Positions 41,437 through 53,119 of a stretch of 64,000 nt of DNA are shown piece after piece. Every line of letters begins with the position of its first letter. Position 1 is the stretch's first letter. This DNA is from Dactylosporangium siamense (GTDB lineage Bacteria > Actinomycetota > Actinomycetes > Mycobacteriales > Micromonosporaceae), in the NCBI RefSeq assembly GCF_016862795.1, contig NZ_BONQ01000016.1:24141-88140 (forward strand). The letters are read 5' to 3'. The position numbers and the translations under genes were made by a program. The notes under the pieces are model-generated. The model ran no database searches and was not told where the DNA came from. It worked only from the letters and a program-made list of their open reading frames with translations.

Positions 41437-42838
41437 CCGGCTGCAGCCGCACGTCGCTGTCCTCGACGGACGCGACCCGGCCCTTGCCGGCGGTCTTCGC
41501 CGCGTACATCGCGGTGTCGGCGTCGTGCAACAGCTCGTCGATCTTCGCGTGGCCGTGCCAGCCGGCGACGCCGATACTGGCCCGCGGCGTCAGCTCGGTC
41601 CCGGCGAACAGCAACGGAGCCTGGATCGCGGTGAGCAGGCGGCCCGCGACGAGGACGGCGTCCTCGGCGGAGTCCATGCCGTCCAGGACCACGGCGAACT
41701 CGTCGCCGCCGAGCCGGGCGGCGGTGTCAGCGCCGCGGATGCCGTCGCGGAGCCGCTGGGCGACAGCGATGAGGAGCTGGTCGCCGGCGGCGTGACCGTG
41801 GGTGTCGTTGACCTGTTTGAACCCGTCGAGGTCGATGAGCAGGACCGCGACGGGGCTGCCGCGGCGGGCGCGGGCCAGGGCGTGCTGCAGGTGCTCGCGC
41901 AGCAGCGACCGGTTCGCCAGGCCCGTGAGGTTGTCGTGGAACGCCTGAAAGTGCAGGTCGGCGGCGTGCTCGGCGTTGACCAGGCCGAGGGACGTCTGCG
42001 CGGCCAGGGTCTCCAGCGACGGGCGCACCTCGGCCGGGACCGCGCCCGAGGCGACGCCGGCGAGCAGGTCACCGAAGTGCTGCTTGTCGGAGCGCAACGG
42101 CAAGGTGGTGCCGGCGGCGGCCGGGACCGGACCGGCGAGCAGCTCGACCGGCACCGGACCGGCGGCGGTGACGACGAGGCCGTCGGCGACGGTGGCGGCC
42201 CAGCCGCCGGGCAGGCCGTCCAGCAGGTCCACCGCCGCGTCGGCGCAGTGCCGCAGGATCGTCTCCCGGTCCGCGGTCGTGGCGAGGGACGAGCCGAGCC
42301 GGGCGAACACCCGCTCCCTGGCGGCGGCCCGCTCCTGGCGGCGGGTCGACTCCGCGACCGCCGCCGTGAACAGCGCGAGGGGCGGGACGCCCGGCGCCTG
42401 CCCGAGGAACTGCCCGACCGCCTCCGGCTCGGTCAGCGCGACCGCGCCGACCGACGCCGCGAACACCAGGACCGCGAACGCGACGACGTGCCGCCAGGTG
42501 CCGTACAGCCCGCGGAAGGACATGAACACGAACAGCAGGCCCAGCGTCGCGACCCAGCTGTGCATGCCGAGCCCGATCGCGAGCATCGCCAGGGCCTCGA
42601 CCGGGATCATCCAGGCCGGGAACGTGCCCTTGCGGTACTGCCGGATCCACCACGCGGCGAGCGCGAGCGCGGCCACGGCGGCCGGCAACCGGGAGGTCAG
42701 CGGGACGTCGGTGCGGCTCAGGACCCGGGGCAGGACGGTGATGAGGTTGAACACCCCGAAGATCACGAACAGCCAGCGGATACGGCCGCCGAGCGGCTTC
42801 GGCGGGGCCAGGCGCCGGACCGCGCGGAGCAGGATCAT
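41423..42838 (-). CDS. Membrane diguanylate cyclase (GGDEF)
   Basis: 471 residues. Five to six N-terminal membrane segments (about 20-165) form the sensor region, followed by a GAF-like segment (about 180-295) and a GGDEF domain (about 300-460). The active-site motif LGGDEFAVVLDG is intact, with DLDGFKQVNDTHGHAAGD upstream. The I-site position (RxxD before GGDEF) reads GIRGADTAARL, with RGAD present. It should make c-di-GMP from GTP. The promoter region is shared with the divergent GGDEF-EAL gene. Confidence 0.92.
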   Translation of the reverse strand: MILLRAVRRLAPPKPLGGRIRWLFVIFGVFNLITVLPRVLSRTDVPLTSRLPAAVAALALAAWWIRQYRKGTFPAWMIPVEALAMLAIGLGMHSWVATLGLLFVFMSFRGLYGTWRHVVAFAVLVFAASVGAVALTEPEAVGQFLGQAPGVPPLALFTAAVAESTRRQERAAARERVFARLGSSLATTADRETILRHCADAAVDLLDGLPGGWAATVADGLVVTAAGPVPVELLAGPVPAAAGTTLPLRSDKQHFGDLLAGVASGAVPAEVRPSLETLAAQTSLGLVNAEHAADLHFQAFHDNLTGLANRSLLREHLQHALARARRGSPVAVLLIDLDGFKQVNDTHGHAAGDQLLIAVAQRLRDGIRGADTAARLGGDEFAVVLDGMDSAEDAVLVAGRLLTAIQAPLLFAGTELTPRASIGVAGWHGHAKIDELLHDADTAMYAAKTAGKGRVASVEDSDVRLQPVSAR

Positions 42839-42863
42839 GCCCCGTACATCGGCAAATCCGGCG

Positions 42864-42893
42864 TCGACGTGAGCAGTGACGGAGCGCTACCCT
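42864..42893 (+). promoter_or_regulatory. Promoter-like boxes for the GGDEF-EAL gene
   Basis: TCGACG (42864-42869) and TACCCT (42888-42893) are 18 bases apart, typical of actinomycete housekeeping promoters. The leader to the TTG at 42989 would be about 90 bases. Confidence 0.4.
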
Positions 42894-42988
42894 GTCCGCA
42901 CGCGATACCGCTCAGCTCGGCACCACATCGGCCGAACAAGACGTCGGCCGGGAAACACCGGCACAGGACGAGGCGGTGAGGTCAGGCG

Positions 42989-45169
42989 TTGGACGAGCCG
43001 GAGCGGCACCCGAGCGCGCTCGCCGACGGCACCCGTCGGTTGCTGCTGCTCTACGCCCCGCTCTTCGTCGTCGCGCTCGGCTGGGCGGTCGCCCGCGGCG
43101 CCGGGTTCGCCGGTGCGACGGTCCTCGGCTGGCTGCCCGGCGCGCTGTCCCTCGCGGTCGCCTCCTGGTTCCTGCTCCAGGCGTCGCGGCTGGAGCGGCT
43201 CACCCCCGCCGGTCGCCGCTTCTGGCGGCTGATGGCGATCGCCGCGCTGCTCATCGCGCCCGCCACGAAACCACTCACCGAGGCGAGCCTCGGCGGCCGC
43301 AAGTCCGGTCCCGTCCTCGCCGGCGCGGTGCTGCTGCTCAGCGTCGCGTTGCTGCTGGTGCTGTGGGGGCTGCTGCGGCTGCCGACCCGCAGCCGCAGCC
43401 GCGGCGACTGGTTACGGCTCGGGCTGGACGCGGCCACGGTGCTCGTGTGCTCCGCGACGTTCCTGTGGCAGTTCGTGCTCGAACCGATCTCCGACGCCCG
43501 CGCCGACCTGCCCCGGGCCCTCGGCCTGCTGGTGCTGAGCCTGCTGTGCCTGCTCGCGGTGCTCGCCGTGGTGAAACTGATCCTGGTCGGCACCGACGCC
43601 GTCGACATGCTCGCGCTGCAGTCCCTGGCGGGCGTGGTCCTGCTCGGCGCGGTCGGCTCGGCGCTCGTGCCCGTGCTGCAGAGCCCGCGGCTGGCCGGGG
43701 TGTCCGACATCATCACCACCCTCGAGGGCACGATGGTCGGGCTCGCCGGGGTCGTGCAGCTGCACCGGATCCGTCCGGCCGCGGTGACACCGAAGGCGCG
43801 CCGCCCGTACAGCATCCTTCCCTACTTCGCGATCGCCGCCGTCTTCGCGCTGCTCGTCGCCAACCACGGCGACGGTCCCGTCCTGGCCGGCGCGGTCGCC
43901 GCGAGCGGGGCAGTGCTGCTGCGGCAGCTGCTCGCGTTCCGCGACAACGACGCGCTGCTGGGCACCGTCCGCGACCACCAGCGGCTCCTGCGCGAGCAGG
44001 CGACCCACGACGCGCTGACCGGCCTGCCCAACCGGGCGCTGTTCAACGACACCCTGGACGAGGCGTTCCACGGCGCGGCGATCCTCGTCGACCTCGACGA
44101 CTTCAAGACCGTCAACGACACCCTCGGCCACCACGTCGGCGACGGCCTGCTCGTCGAGGTCGGCCGCCGGCTGCGGGCCGCGGTCCGCCCCGGCGACCTG
44201 GTCGCCCGGCTCGGCGGCGACGAGTTCGCGGTGCTGCTCCCCGGCGCCGGCGACCACGCCGCCGGGGAGGTCGCCGAGCGGATCCTCGCCGAGCTGGCCA
44301 ACCCGATCACGACCCACGGGCACCTGCTGAGCGTCGGCGCGAGCGTCGGCGTGGCGGAGCGGCTCGCCGACGACGACCCGCAGTCGCTGCTGCGGCACGC
44401 CGACATCGCCATGTACGCGGCGAAACAGCGCGGCAAGGGCCGGCACGCCCGGTACACGCCCGACCTCGAGGGGCTCCTGGCGACGCCCGCGCAGCGCGCC
44501 GACGAGCTGCGCGCCGCGATCGGCGCCGGGCAGGTCGAGCTGACCGGTGAGCCGATCGCCCGGCTCGCCGACGGCACCGAGGTCGAGCGGCGGCTGTGCG
44601 CCCGCTGGCCGTCGGTGGACGTCGCCGACCTGACGGTGCCGCTGGTGCGCTGGTCCCTGGCGGAGGCGTGCCGGGTGACGCCGCCGGGCCGCCGGTTCAC
44701 GGTCGACGTGAGCCGCTCGGCGCTGCTCGCGCCGGGCTTCCCGCACGACGTCGCCGGGATCCTCGCCGGGGCCGGCGTCGCGCCGACCTGTGTGACCCTC
44801 GCCGTGCCGGCCGCCGTCGCCGGTGAGGACACCGGCGTCCGCGGGGTGCTGCAGGAGCTGCGCGGGATCGGCGTCGGGCTCGCCCTGGACCACACCGGCA
44901 CGGCGCACGCGCGTCTCGACCTGCTGGTGTCGTTGCCGTTCACGCGGCTGGTGCTGGACGCGGCCCTGGTCCCGGCCGGCGGCGAAGACCCCCGTCGGGA
45001 GGCACTGGTCGACGCCGTGGCCCGGCTCGTCGCGGCCACCGGCACGGAGACGGTCGTCGCCGGGGTCCGTGACCCGGGGCAGGTGTCGCGGCTGCTGGAC
45101 CTCGGGTTCGCGCTCGGTTGCGGCCCGGCGCTGTCGGCGTTCTCGGATCTGCGCCTCTCCAGCCGCTGA
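42989..45169 (+). CDS. GGDEF protein with degenerate EAL domain
   Basis: 726 residues from a TTG with GTGAGG upstream. Eight to nine membrane segments (about 20-315) precede an intact GGDEF domain (about 335-495; DLDDFKTVNDTLGHHVGD, LGGDEFAVLLPG). The C-terminal part (about 500-720) aligns with EAL domains but has lost the catalytic set: the EAL/EVL motif position reads ERRL, the DDFGTG loop reads LDHTGTA, and the KID strand reads VLDAAL. It can probably make but not degrade c-di-GMP, the EAL part serving as a binding or scaffold domain. Confidence 0.9.
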   Translation: MDEPERHPSALADGTRRLLLLYAPLFVVALGWAVARGAGFAGATVLGWLPGALSLAVASWFLLQASRLERLTPAGRRFWRLMAIAALLIAPATKPLTEASLGGRKSGPVLAGAVLLLSVALLLVLWGLLRLPTRSRSRGDWLRLGLDAATVLVCSATFLWQFVLEPISDARADLPRALGLLVLSLLCLLAVLAVVKLILVGTDAVDMLALQSLAGVVLLGAVGSALVPVLQSPRLAGVSDIITTLEGTMVGLAGVVQLHRIRPAAVTPKARRPYSILPYFAIAAVFALLVANHGDGPVLAGAVAASGAVLLRQLLAFRDNDALLGTVRDHQRLLREQATHDALTGLPNRALFNDTLDEAFHGAAILVDLDDFKTVNDTLGHHVGDGLLVEVGRRLRAAVRPGDLVARLGGDEFAVLLPGAGDHAAGEVAERILAELANPITTHGHLLSVGASVGVAERLADDDPQSLLRHADIAMYAAKQRGKGRHARYTPDLEGLLATPAQRADELRAAIGAGQVELTGEPIARLADGTEVERRLCARWPSVDVADLTVPLVRWSLAEACRVTPPGRRFTVDVSRSALLAPGFPHDVAGILAGAGVAPTCVTLAVPAAVAGEDTGVRGVLQELRGIGVGLALDHTGTAHARLDLLVSLPFTRLVLDAALVPAGGEDPRREALVDAVARLVAATGTETVVAGVRDPGQVSRLLDLGFALGCGPALSAFSDLRLSSR

Positions 45170-45193
45170 ACCGCTGGTCACCGACCGTGAAAG

Positions 45194-45207
45194 GGAGAGC
45201 GCTCTCC
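45194..45207. promoter_or_regulatory. Operator-like palindrome, distal copy
   Basis: GGAGAGCGCTCTCC, perfect 14-base palindrome, 104 bp upstream of an identical one. It resembles the LacI-type CebR/CelR boxes (TGGGAGCGCTCCCA) of actinomycete cellulase genes. Confidence 0.75.
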
Positions 45208-45261
45208 TGTAGTGGCCGCGGCGCACTTCCTACGGATCGAAGAATAAGTGTGGGTCGGCTC

Positions 45262-45267
45262 TTGACA
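45262..45267 (+). promoter_or_regulatory. -35 box between the palindromes
   Basis: A perfect TTGACA lies between the two palindromes; a -10 is not obvious (aaccct at 17-base spacing). The proximal palindrome would then fall near the transcript start, suited to repression. Confidence 0.4.
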
Positions 45268-45297
45268 GGGCGCCCCGATCGGACAACCCTCGTCCTT

Positions 45298-45311
45298 GGA
45301 GAGCGCTCTCC
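45298..45311. promoter_or_regulatory. Operator-like palindrome, proximal copy
   Basis: Second GGAGAGCGCTCTCC, 127 bases before the start codon. Two identical sites spaced 104 bp (about ten helical turns) suit repressor looping. Confidence 0.75.
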
Positions 45312-45438
45312 CACCCAGACTCCGGGCCGCCCGCCCTTTGGCCACGGAGTCACACACCCCGGATGGCCGGACCGAGCACCACCGTACCCCTACGGTGGCG
45401 CTGCCGGCTGCCGCCCGCCCTGAAACCGGGAGCAATTG

Positions 45439-48102
<2,664 letters not shown>

Positions 48103-48117
48103 TCCCTGCATGAAGTA

Positions 48118-48155
48118 CTGAGGGCCGGCCTTCCCTTCCGGGAGCCGGCTCTCAG
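48118..48155 (+). terminator. 38-bp terminator element, copy 1
   Basis: CTGAGGGCCGGC (48118-48129) pairs with GCCGGCTCTCAG (48144-48155), one wobble, 15 bases past the stop. The element is nearly the same sequence as 53120-53157. Confidence 0.8.
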
Positions 48156-48196
48156 CCGTCTCGGGTATCGCAGGGTGATCGGAACGTCTCACCCGG

Positions 48197-48202
48197 TAGC
48201 GT
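48197..48202 (+). promoter_or_regulatory. -10 box for a probable leaderless mRNA
   Basis: TAGCGT lies eight bases before the ATG at 48211, which has no ribosome site; a leaderless transcript is likely. Confidence 0.4.
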
Positions 48203-48210
48203 AGTTGACC

Positions 48211-49290
48211 ATGAGGCGAGGTTCGCCGGTGGCGCGGTGGTGGGAGGTCCCACCCCCGTCGCGGGCCAGCTACCTGGCCGGGGTCGACCCGGAGCTGCTC
48301 GCCGTCGACCTCGACCCGCTGCCCGACGGCGCGCCCGCGGTGGTCCAATTCCACCCCACCGCCGGCACGGTCGGCGACCCGGTCGACGTGCTCCTCGGCG
48401 AGCTCGACCGCGCCGCCCTCGCCCTGTTCCCCGCCTGGCTGCCCGGTGCCGAACACCTCGAGGGACCGCAGGGATACGGCGTCCCCGCGGTCCGGGCGCT
48501 GGCCGCCGAGGCCGCTTCCCGGTCCCGCACCTTCGGGCCGTTCCTCGCCGACCTCGCCGAACGCGCCCTGCGTGGCCGTGCCAGCGGCCGGCTCCGGTTC
48601 CCCGCCGAGGTCCGCGCCGCCGGCCTCGCCAGGGTTGTCGCCGACGCCTACGGCCGTGACGGCACCGCGCTGCTCGTCCACGTCCCCACCGGCCTCGGCC
48701 CAGCCTCGCAGGCCTCGCTCACCCACGCCGCCGAGTGGCTCGCGCACTGCGGCCGGCTCACCGTCTGGCTCGCCGGGGCGCCCCTGGACACCGTCGACCG
48801 GATCCGCCCGGTGCCGCTCATCCTGCCACCGCACCTGACCGGCCTCGCCGCGCAGGCGCAACACCTGGACCCTCCCACCGGCACCGAACCGGTGCCGGTG
48901 TTCACGTTCCCGCCGCTGTCCGGGCAGCCGCGCCACGACAGCGCCGCCGAGAGCACCCTGGAACGCGCGCTCGCCCCGCACGAGTGGGCCCGCGACCGGC
49001 GCTGGAACCACACCTACGACGGGCCGCTGCTCGGCCTCACCTACCGCCTCGACCTGTGCTGGCCCGCCGACGGCGTCGTCGTCGAGGTCGACGGGCCCGA
49101 GCACCGGCAGCCGCTGCGCTTCGCCGACGACCGGCAACGCGACGTGCACCTGCAACTACACGGCCACGACGTCCTGCGCTTCACCAACGACCAGGTCCTC
49201 GCCGACCCCGGCGCCGTGGTCGAGAAGCTGCGCCAACTGCTGCACCAACGACGGTCAGTCAAGGAGAGGATCGCCCATGCCGAGCACTGA
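48211..49290 (+). CDS. DUF559-type (PD-(D/E)xK) nuclease protein
   Basis: 359 residues from the ATG at 48211; a TTG six bases upstream is an alternative. The N-terminal 235 residues have no domain I know. The C-terminal about 110 residues look like the very-short-patch-repair/restriction fold of DUF559: ESTLERAL (helix with the first glutamate), YRLDLCWPADGVVVEVDGPEHRQ (aspartate then ExDG core) and VLRFTNDQVLADPGAVVEKLRQLL. It should be a metal-dependent DNA or RNA nuclease. It overlaps the next gene by 14 bp and starts a three-gene unit ending in a HerA-like ATPase. Confidence 0.75.
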   Translation: MRRGSPVARWWEVPPPSRASYLAGVDPELLAVDLDPLPDGAPAVVQFHPTAGTVGDPVDVLLGELDRAALALFPAWLPGAEHLEGPQGYGVPAVRALAAEAASRSRTFGPFLADLAERALRGRASGRLRFPAEVRAAGLARVVADAYGRDGTALLVHVPTGLGPASQASLTHAAEWLAHCGRLTVWLAGAPLDTVDRIRPVPLILPPHLTGLAAQAQHLDPPTGTEPVPVFTFPPLSGQPRHDSAAESTLERALAPHEWARDRRWNHTYDGPLLGLTYRLDLCWPADGVVVEVDGPEHRQPLRFADDRQRDVHLQLHGHDVLRFTNDQVLADPGAVVEKLRQLLHQRRSVKERIAHAEH

Positions 49291-49918
49291 AGAGGTCCCC
49301 GCCCTCACCGGAACCCAGCTCCTCGCCCTGGTCGTGCTGATGGCCGAGGCCCGCCCGCTGAACAACACCGAGCTCAAGACCCTGGCCGGGTTCGCACTCA
49401 CCGGCGCCGACAACAAGAAGCTCGTCGGGCTCGGCCTGGTCGAGACGGACCGCACGCAGCGGCCGTTCGCGCACGAGCTGACCGATCAGGGCTGGGCTGT
49501 CGTCCAGCGGATCCGGACCCCGCCGGCCCGCACCACGTCCGCGGTCCGGTCCCTGGTGACGCTGCTGACGAACATCGACCGGGCGCTGCAGGGCCGCTCC
49601 AGCCACGCCATGTTCTTCACCCGCACCACCGAGGAACCCGGCGAGGGGCCCACCGTGGACCTCGAGTCGAAGGTGCGGCTAGGATACGACAAGCTCACAC
49701 CGGGTCCGGGCGAGTGGGTCAGCCTCGCCGATCTCCGCGACGCCCTCGACGGCGTGGACCGGACCGACCTCGACACCACGCTGCGGGCCATGGCCCGCCA
49801 ACGCGGTGTCCGGATCATCCCCGTCGCCAACACGAAGGCCCTGAGTGACCGGGAACGGGCGGCGTCGCTGAGTCTCGGCGACGAGCCGCACCATGTGCTC
49901 GCGATCGGCGCCGCATGA
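49277..49918 (+). CDS. Small winged-helix-like protein of the HerA-nuclease unit
   Basis: 213 residues; ATG with GGAGAGG upstream, overlapping the nuclease gene by 14 bp and the ATPase gene by ATGA. Residues about 10-75 (GTQLLALVVLMAEARPLNNTELKTLAG, then KKLVGLGLVE, then HELTDQGWAVVQRI) read like a winged-helix domain; a second similar segment lies at about 145-185 (WVSLADLRDALD, then TLRAMARQRGVRIIP). No catalytic motifs. It could be a DNA-binding adaptor or repressor for the unit. Not a family I can name. Confidence 0.6.
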   Translation: MPSTEEVPALTGTQLLALVVLMAEARPLNNTELKTLAGFALTGADNKKLVGLGLVETDRTQRPFAHELTDQGWAVVQRIRTPPARTTSAVRSLVTLLTNIDRALQGRSSHAMFFTRTTEEPGEGPTVDLESKVRLGYDKLTPGPGEWVSLADLRDALDGVDRTDLDTTLRAMARQRGVRIIPVANTKALSDRERAASLSLGDEPHHVLAIGAA

Positions 49919-52900
49919 TCACCGCCGACGCGCGCCGGGCGCTGGAGGCCCTGGACTTCAACCCGGCGCCGACCCCTGAGGACGTGTGGCGTCCCTCCCC
50001 GTACGACATTCCGGAGCTGCACGCGGAGGCAGCCGGCCAGATCCTGGCCAACGTGAACAAGGCGCGCACCGGCGACGACGCGACCCCGCTCGGGGTTGCC
50101 GTCGAGGGCCGCGCAGGCTCTGGCAAGACGCACCTCCTCGGTGCCGTGCGCGAGAAGATCCAGCGCGACAGTGGCTTCTTCTTCCTGGTCAGCCTGACCA
50201 GCGGCAGGAACTTCTGGGCGAGCACCGCGCTGTGCATGGTCGAAGGGCTCAGCCGCGACGCGATCGGCTACAGCACCCAGCTCAAGACGTTCCTTCGGTG
50301 GCTGACGGCGTCCCTCAACCTGCCAGGGGAGGTCCGCGAGGCCATCGCTGGTGAGGCCGACCTGACCCGGGCGCAACTGGACGCCTTCATCCTGGCGTTG
50401 CGGCAGTTCAACGGGACCGTTGGACAGCAATACCAGGACACCGCGCGGGCGCTGGCCCTGTGGGGCTCCCGCGATTTCGAGGCGCAGGATGTCGGCTACG
50501 CCCACCTCATCTCCGAGCCGGGTGATCCAGCTGGCCGGAAAGCGTGGGGATTCGCGTTCGATGTGCCCAACCCGCAGGAGATCGTGCGCGAGATCTCCCG
50601 GCTCATGGCGCTCACCCTCGCCCCGAGCGTGATCGCCTTCGACCAGATCGACACCGTCCTCGCGCAGAGCACCACGCTGCTCACCCGGCTGCACGAAAGC
50701 GTCGAAGACGATCTGGGCCAGGTCTTCGGACCGATCGCCGACGGCCTGCTGATGCTGCGTGAAGTTACCCATCGGACGCTGACGGTCGTGTCGTGCCTGC
50801 CGGACACCTGGGAGATGCTCCGCAAGTGCGCGCCGGTGCCGGTGCTCGACCGTTTCCGGTCCACCAGGCTGCCCGACCACATCCTCAGTTCGGAGATCGG
50901 TCAGGCGATCATCGCCAAGCGGTTCGCCGTCAAGTACGCCGAGCAGCGGTTTGCGCCGCCGTATCCGACCTGGCCCATCCGGCCGTCGGCGTTCGCCGAC
51001 GCGCAGGAACTCACCCCCCGCAGGCTGCTGCGCATCGTGGACGAGCACGTCCAGTCATGCCTACGGCAGGACGAGATCAGCGAACTGAGCCGCCTCGTCA
51101 GCGGCGTCGCCGAACCCGTCGGCCGGGCCGTCGCCGAACCCGTCGGCCGGGCCGTCGCCGAACCTGTCGGGGATGCCGGGTTCGAGACCCTTGACGCGCT
51201 GTTCGCCGCGCTCGTGGACCGGGCCGAGGTCGGCGACGCCCTCGATTCGAGGACCGAGGACGCCGCCGTGCCAGTGCTGCTGGCGGCCGGGATCGCGGCG
51301 TGGATCGACGAACAGGCGCCAACGGGCGCCGTGTACAAGCAGGACCCGCTGCCGGCCGCGATGCCGGTCCTGCATGCCCGGCTCGTTCAGGTGATCGACG
51401 AGTCGACCGAGCACGAGGCGCACTGGGGGTTCCGCGCGATCGGCAGCAAGGCCGCGGTCGCGGTCATCAGCCGGGTCAAGGCCGCGTGCACCATGGCAGG
51501 CCTGGACGTGGCCGTGCCGCAGCGCCGGCTCGTCCTGCTCCGTAACGGCCCGTGGCCCACCGGCCCCAAGACTACCGAGACACTGCGGGCGTTCATGGAG
51601 CGCGGCGGCGTCGTGCACGCCCTGACGCCACAGGATCTGAAGATCTTCACCGCGCTGCGTGACCTGCGCACCGCGCCGCGCCCCGATCTGCAGGAATGGC
51701 TGGTGTCCCGGAAGCCCGCGAGCCGCACCGCCCTGTTCGCCGCGCTGCTGCAGGAGCCGGCCGTGCCGGAGTCCGCTGCGCGGGAGTTTGCCGCGCCGAC
51801 GCCCGCCATCCTTGCGTCGCAACCGGTCGCCTCCGCTCAGCAACCACCTCCGACCCTGGACACTACGCCAGCGTCGATCGGGCTGGGGCGGACCGCCGAC
51901 GGGCAGCGGGAGTTCGTGGTCGACCTGGAGTCGCTGCGGCGGCACACGGTGATCTTCGCCGGGTCGGGGTCCGGCAAGACGGTGCTCATCCGGCGGCTCG
52001 TCGAGGAGTGCGCCCGCAGCGGGGTTTCCGCGATCGTCCTCGACCCCAACAACGACCTCGCCCGGCTCGGCGACCCGTGGCCGGAGCCGCCCACCGGCTG
52101 GGGCTCCGGCGACGAGGCAAGGGCCCGCGACTACCTCGACCACACCGACGTCGTCGTCTGGACGCCGCGCGTCAGCGCCGGGCGGCCACTGGCGTTCCAG
52201 CCGCTGCCGGACTTCGGACCCGTCCGGGACTCCCCGGACGAGTTCGACGCCGCCGTCCACGCCGCCGTCGCCGCCCTCGCGCCGCGCGCCGGTGTCGCGG
52301 GCCCGTCGAAGTCTGCGCAGCAGGGCAAGGCTGTGCTGACGGAGGCGTTGCAGGCGTACGCGAAGAGCGGCACCGTCGGCCTGCGCGGCTTCACCGATTT
52401 CCTGACCGAGCTGCCGGACGGGGTGAGCCGGCTGGCGAAGGCGGAGAAGCTCGCCGGGGACGCCGCCGAGACGTTGAAGGCGGCAATGGTGACCGATCCG
52501 TTGTTCGGGGGGAAGGGCGCCGCGGCGGACCCTGGGGCGCTGCTGACGCCGCCGCCGGGGAAACGGGCCAGGGTGTCGGTGATCAGTCTCGCCGGACTCA
52601 CGAACGACGAGCAGCGGCAGAGCTTCGTCAACCAGCTGCAGATGGCGCTGTTCGCGTGGATCAAACGGCACCCGGCCGGCGACCGGCCACTCGGCGGGCT
52701 GTTCGTCATGGACGAGGCACAGACCCTCGCACCGTCGGCGGGAAACACGCCCTGCACGGCGAGCACGATCGCCCTCGCGTCACAGGCCCGCAAGTACGGC
52801 CTGGGTCTGGTCTTCGCGACGCAGGCGCCGAAAGGGCTGCACAACCAGATCTCCGGCAACGCGACGACGCAGTTCTTCGGGCTGTTGAACTCGCCGGCGC

Positions 52901-53097
52901 AGATCGACGCTGCCCGCGAGCTCGCCCTGGCCAAGGGCGGCAAGCTGCCCGACATCGGGATGCTTGGTAGCGGCGAGTTCTACGCCGCGGGAGAGGGGTT
53001 CTCGTTCGTGAAGGTGAAGGCACCGCTGTGCCTCTCCCACCACCCGAAGGCACCCCTCTCCCCGGAGGAGGTCGTCGTCCGGGCGGCGGCTGCGTGA
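49915..53097 (+). CDS. Large dual ATPase: N-terminal AAA-like and C-terminal HerA-like domains
   Basis: 1060 residues; ATGA overlap with the winged-helix gene. The first ATPase has Walker A VEGRAGSGKTHLLG (about 62-75), Walker B VIAFDQID (about 239-246) and a sensor-like TVVSCLPDTW. A helical middle contains three VAEPVGRA units (51106-51177). The second, HerA/FtsK-like, has VIFAGSGSGKTVLIRR (about 681-696), Walker B GLFVMDEAQ (about 929-937) and LVFATQAPKGL. HerA-type motors move or open DNA and pair with nucleases in defence systems. The product is probably a DNA-sensing motor working with the nuclease two genes upstream. Confidence 0.8.
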   Translation: MITADARRALEALDFNPAPTPEDVWRPSPYDIPELHAEAAGQILANVNKARTGDDATPLGVAVEGRAGSGKTHLLGAVREKIQRDSGFFFLVSLTSGRNFWASTALCMVEGLSRDAIGYSTQLKTFLRWLTASLNLPGEVREAIAGEADLTRAQLDAFILALRQFNGTVGQQYQDTARALALWGSRDFEAQDVGYAHLISEPGDPAGRKAWGFAFDVPNPQEIVREISRLMALTLAPSVIAFDQIDTVLAQSTTLLTRLHESVEDDLGQVFGPIADGLLMLREVTHRTLTVVSCLPDTWEMLRKCAPVPVLDRFRSTRLPDHILSSEIGQAIIAKRFAVKYAEQRFAPPYPTWPIRPSAFADAQELTPRRLLRIVDEHVQSCLRQDEISELSRLVSGVAEPVGRAVAEPVGRAVAEPVGDAGFETLDALFAALVDRAEVGDALDSRTEDAAVPVLLAAGIAAWIDEQAPTGAVYKQDPLPAAMPVLHARLVQVIDESTEHEAHWGFRAIGSKAAVAVISRVKAACTMAGLDVAVPQRRLVLLRNGPWPTGPKTTETLRAFMERGGVVHALTPQDLKIFTALRDLRTAPRPDLQEWLVSRKPASRTALFAALLQEPAVPESAAREFAAPTPAILASQPVASAQQPPPTLDTTPASIGLGRTADGQREFVVDLESLRRHTVIFAGSGSGKTVLIRRLVEECARSGVSAIVLDPNNDLARLGDPWPEPPTGWGSGDEARARDYLDHTDVVVWTPRVSAGRPLAFQPLPDFGPVRDSPDEFDAAVHAAVAALAPRAGVAGPSKSAQQGKAVLTEALQAYAKSGTVGLRGFTDFLTELPDGVSRLAKAEKLAGDAAETLKAAMVTDPLFGGKGAAADPGALLTPPPGKRARVSVISLAGLTNDEQRQSFVNQLQMALFAWIKRHPAGDRPLGGLFVMDEAQTLAPSAGNTPCTASTIALASQARKYGLGLVFATQAPKGLHNQISGNATTQFFGLLNSPAQIDAARELALAKGGKLPDIGMLGSGEFYAAGEGFSFVKVKAPLCLSHHPKAPLSPEEVVVRAAAA
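51106..51177 (+). repeat. Three 24-bp in-frame repeats in the dual ATPase gene
   Basis: GTCGCCGAACCCGTCGGCCG starts two identical 24-bp units and a third, diverged one, encoding VAEPVGRA, VAEPVGRA and VAEPVGDA. They sit in the linker between the two ATPase halves. Confidence 0.9.
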
Positions 53098-53119
53098 TGT
53101 GGTCCGCATGAACTGATCG

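Noticed and set aside
42894..42988. c-di-GMP riboswitch before the GGDEF-EAL gene
   Set aside because: The conserved GEMM core and its tetraloop receptor sequence are not found in the leader.
48211..53097. The three-gene unit as a prophage or integrative element
   Set aside because: No integrase, excisionase, attachment-site repeat, replication or structural phage gene is present; only the terminator repeats bracket it.
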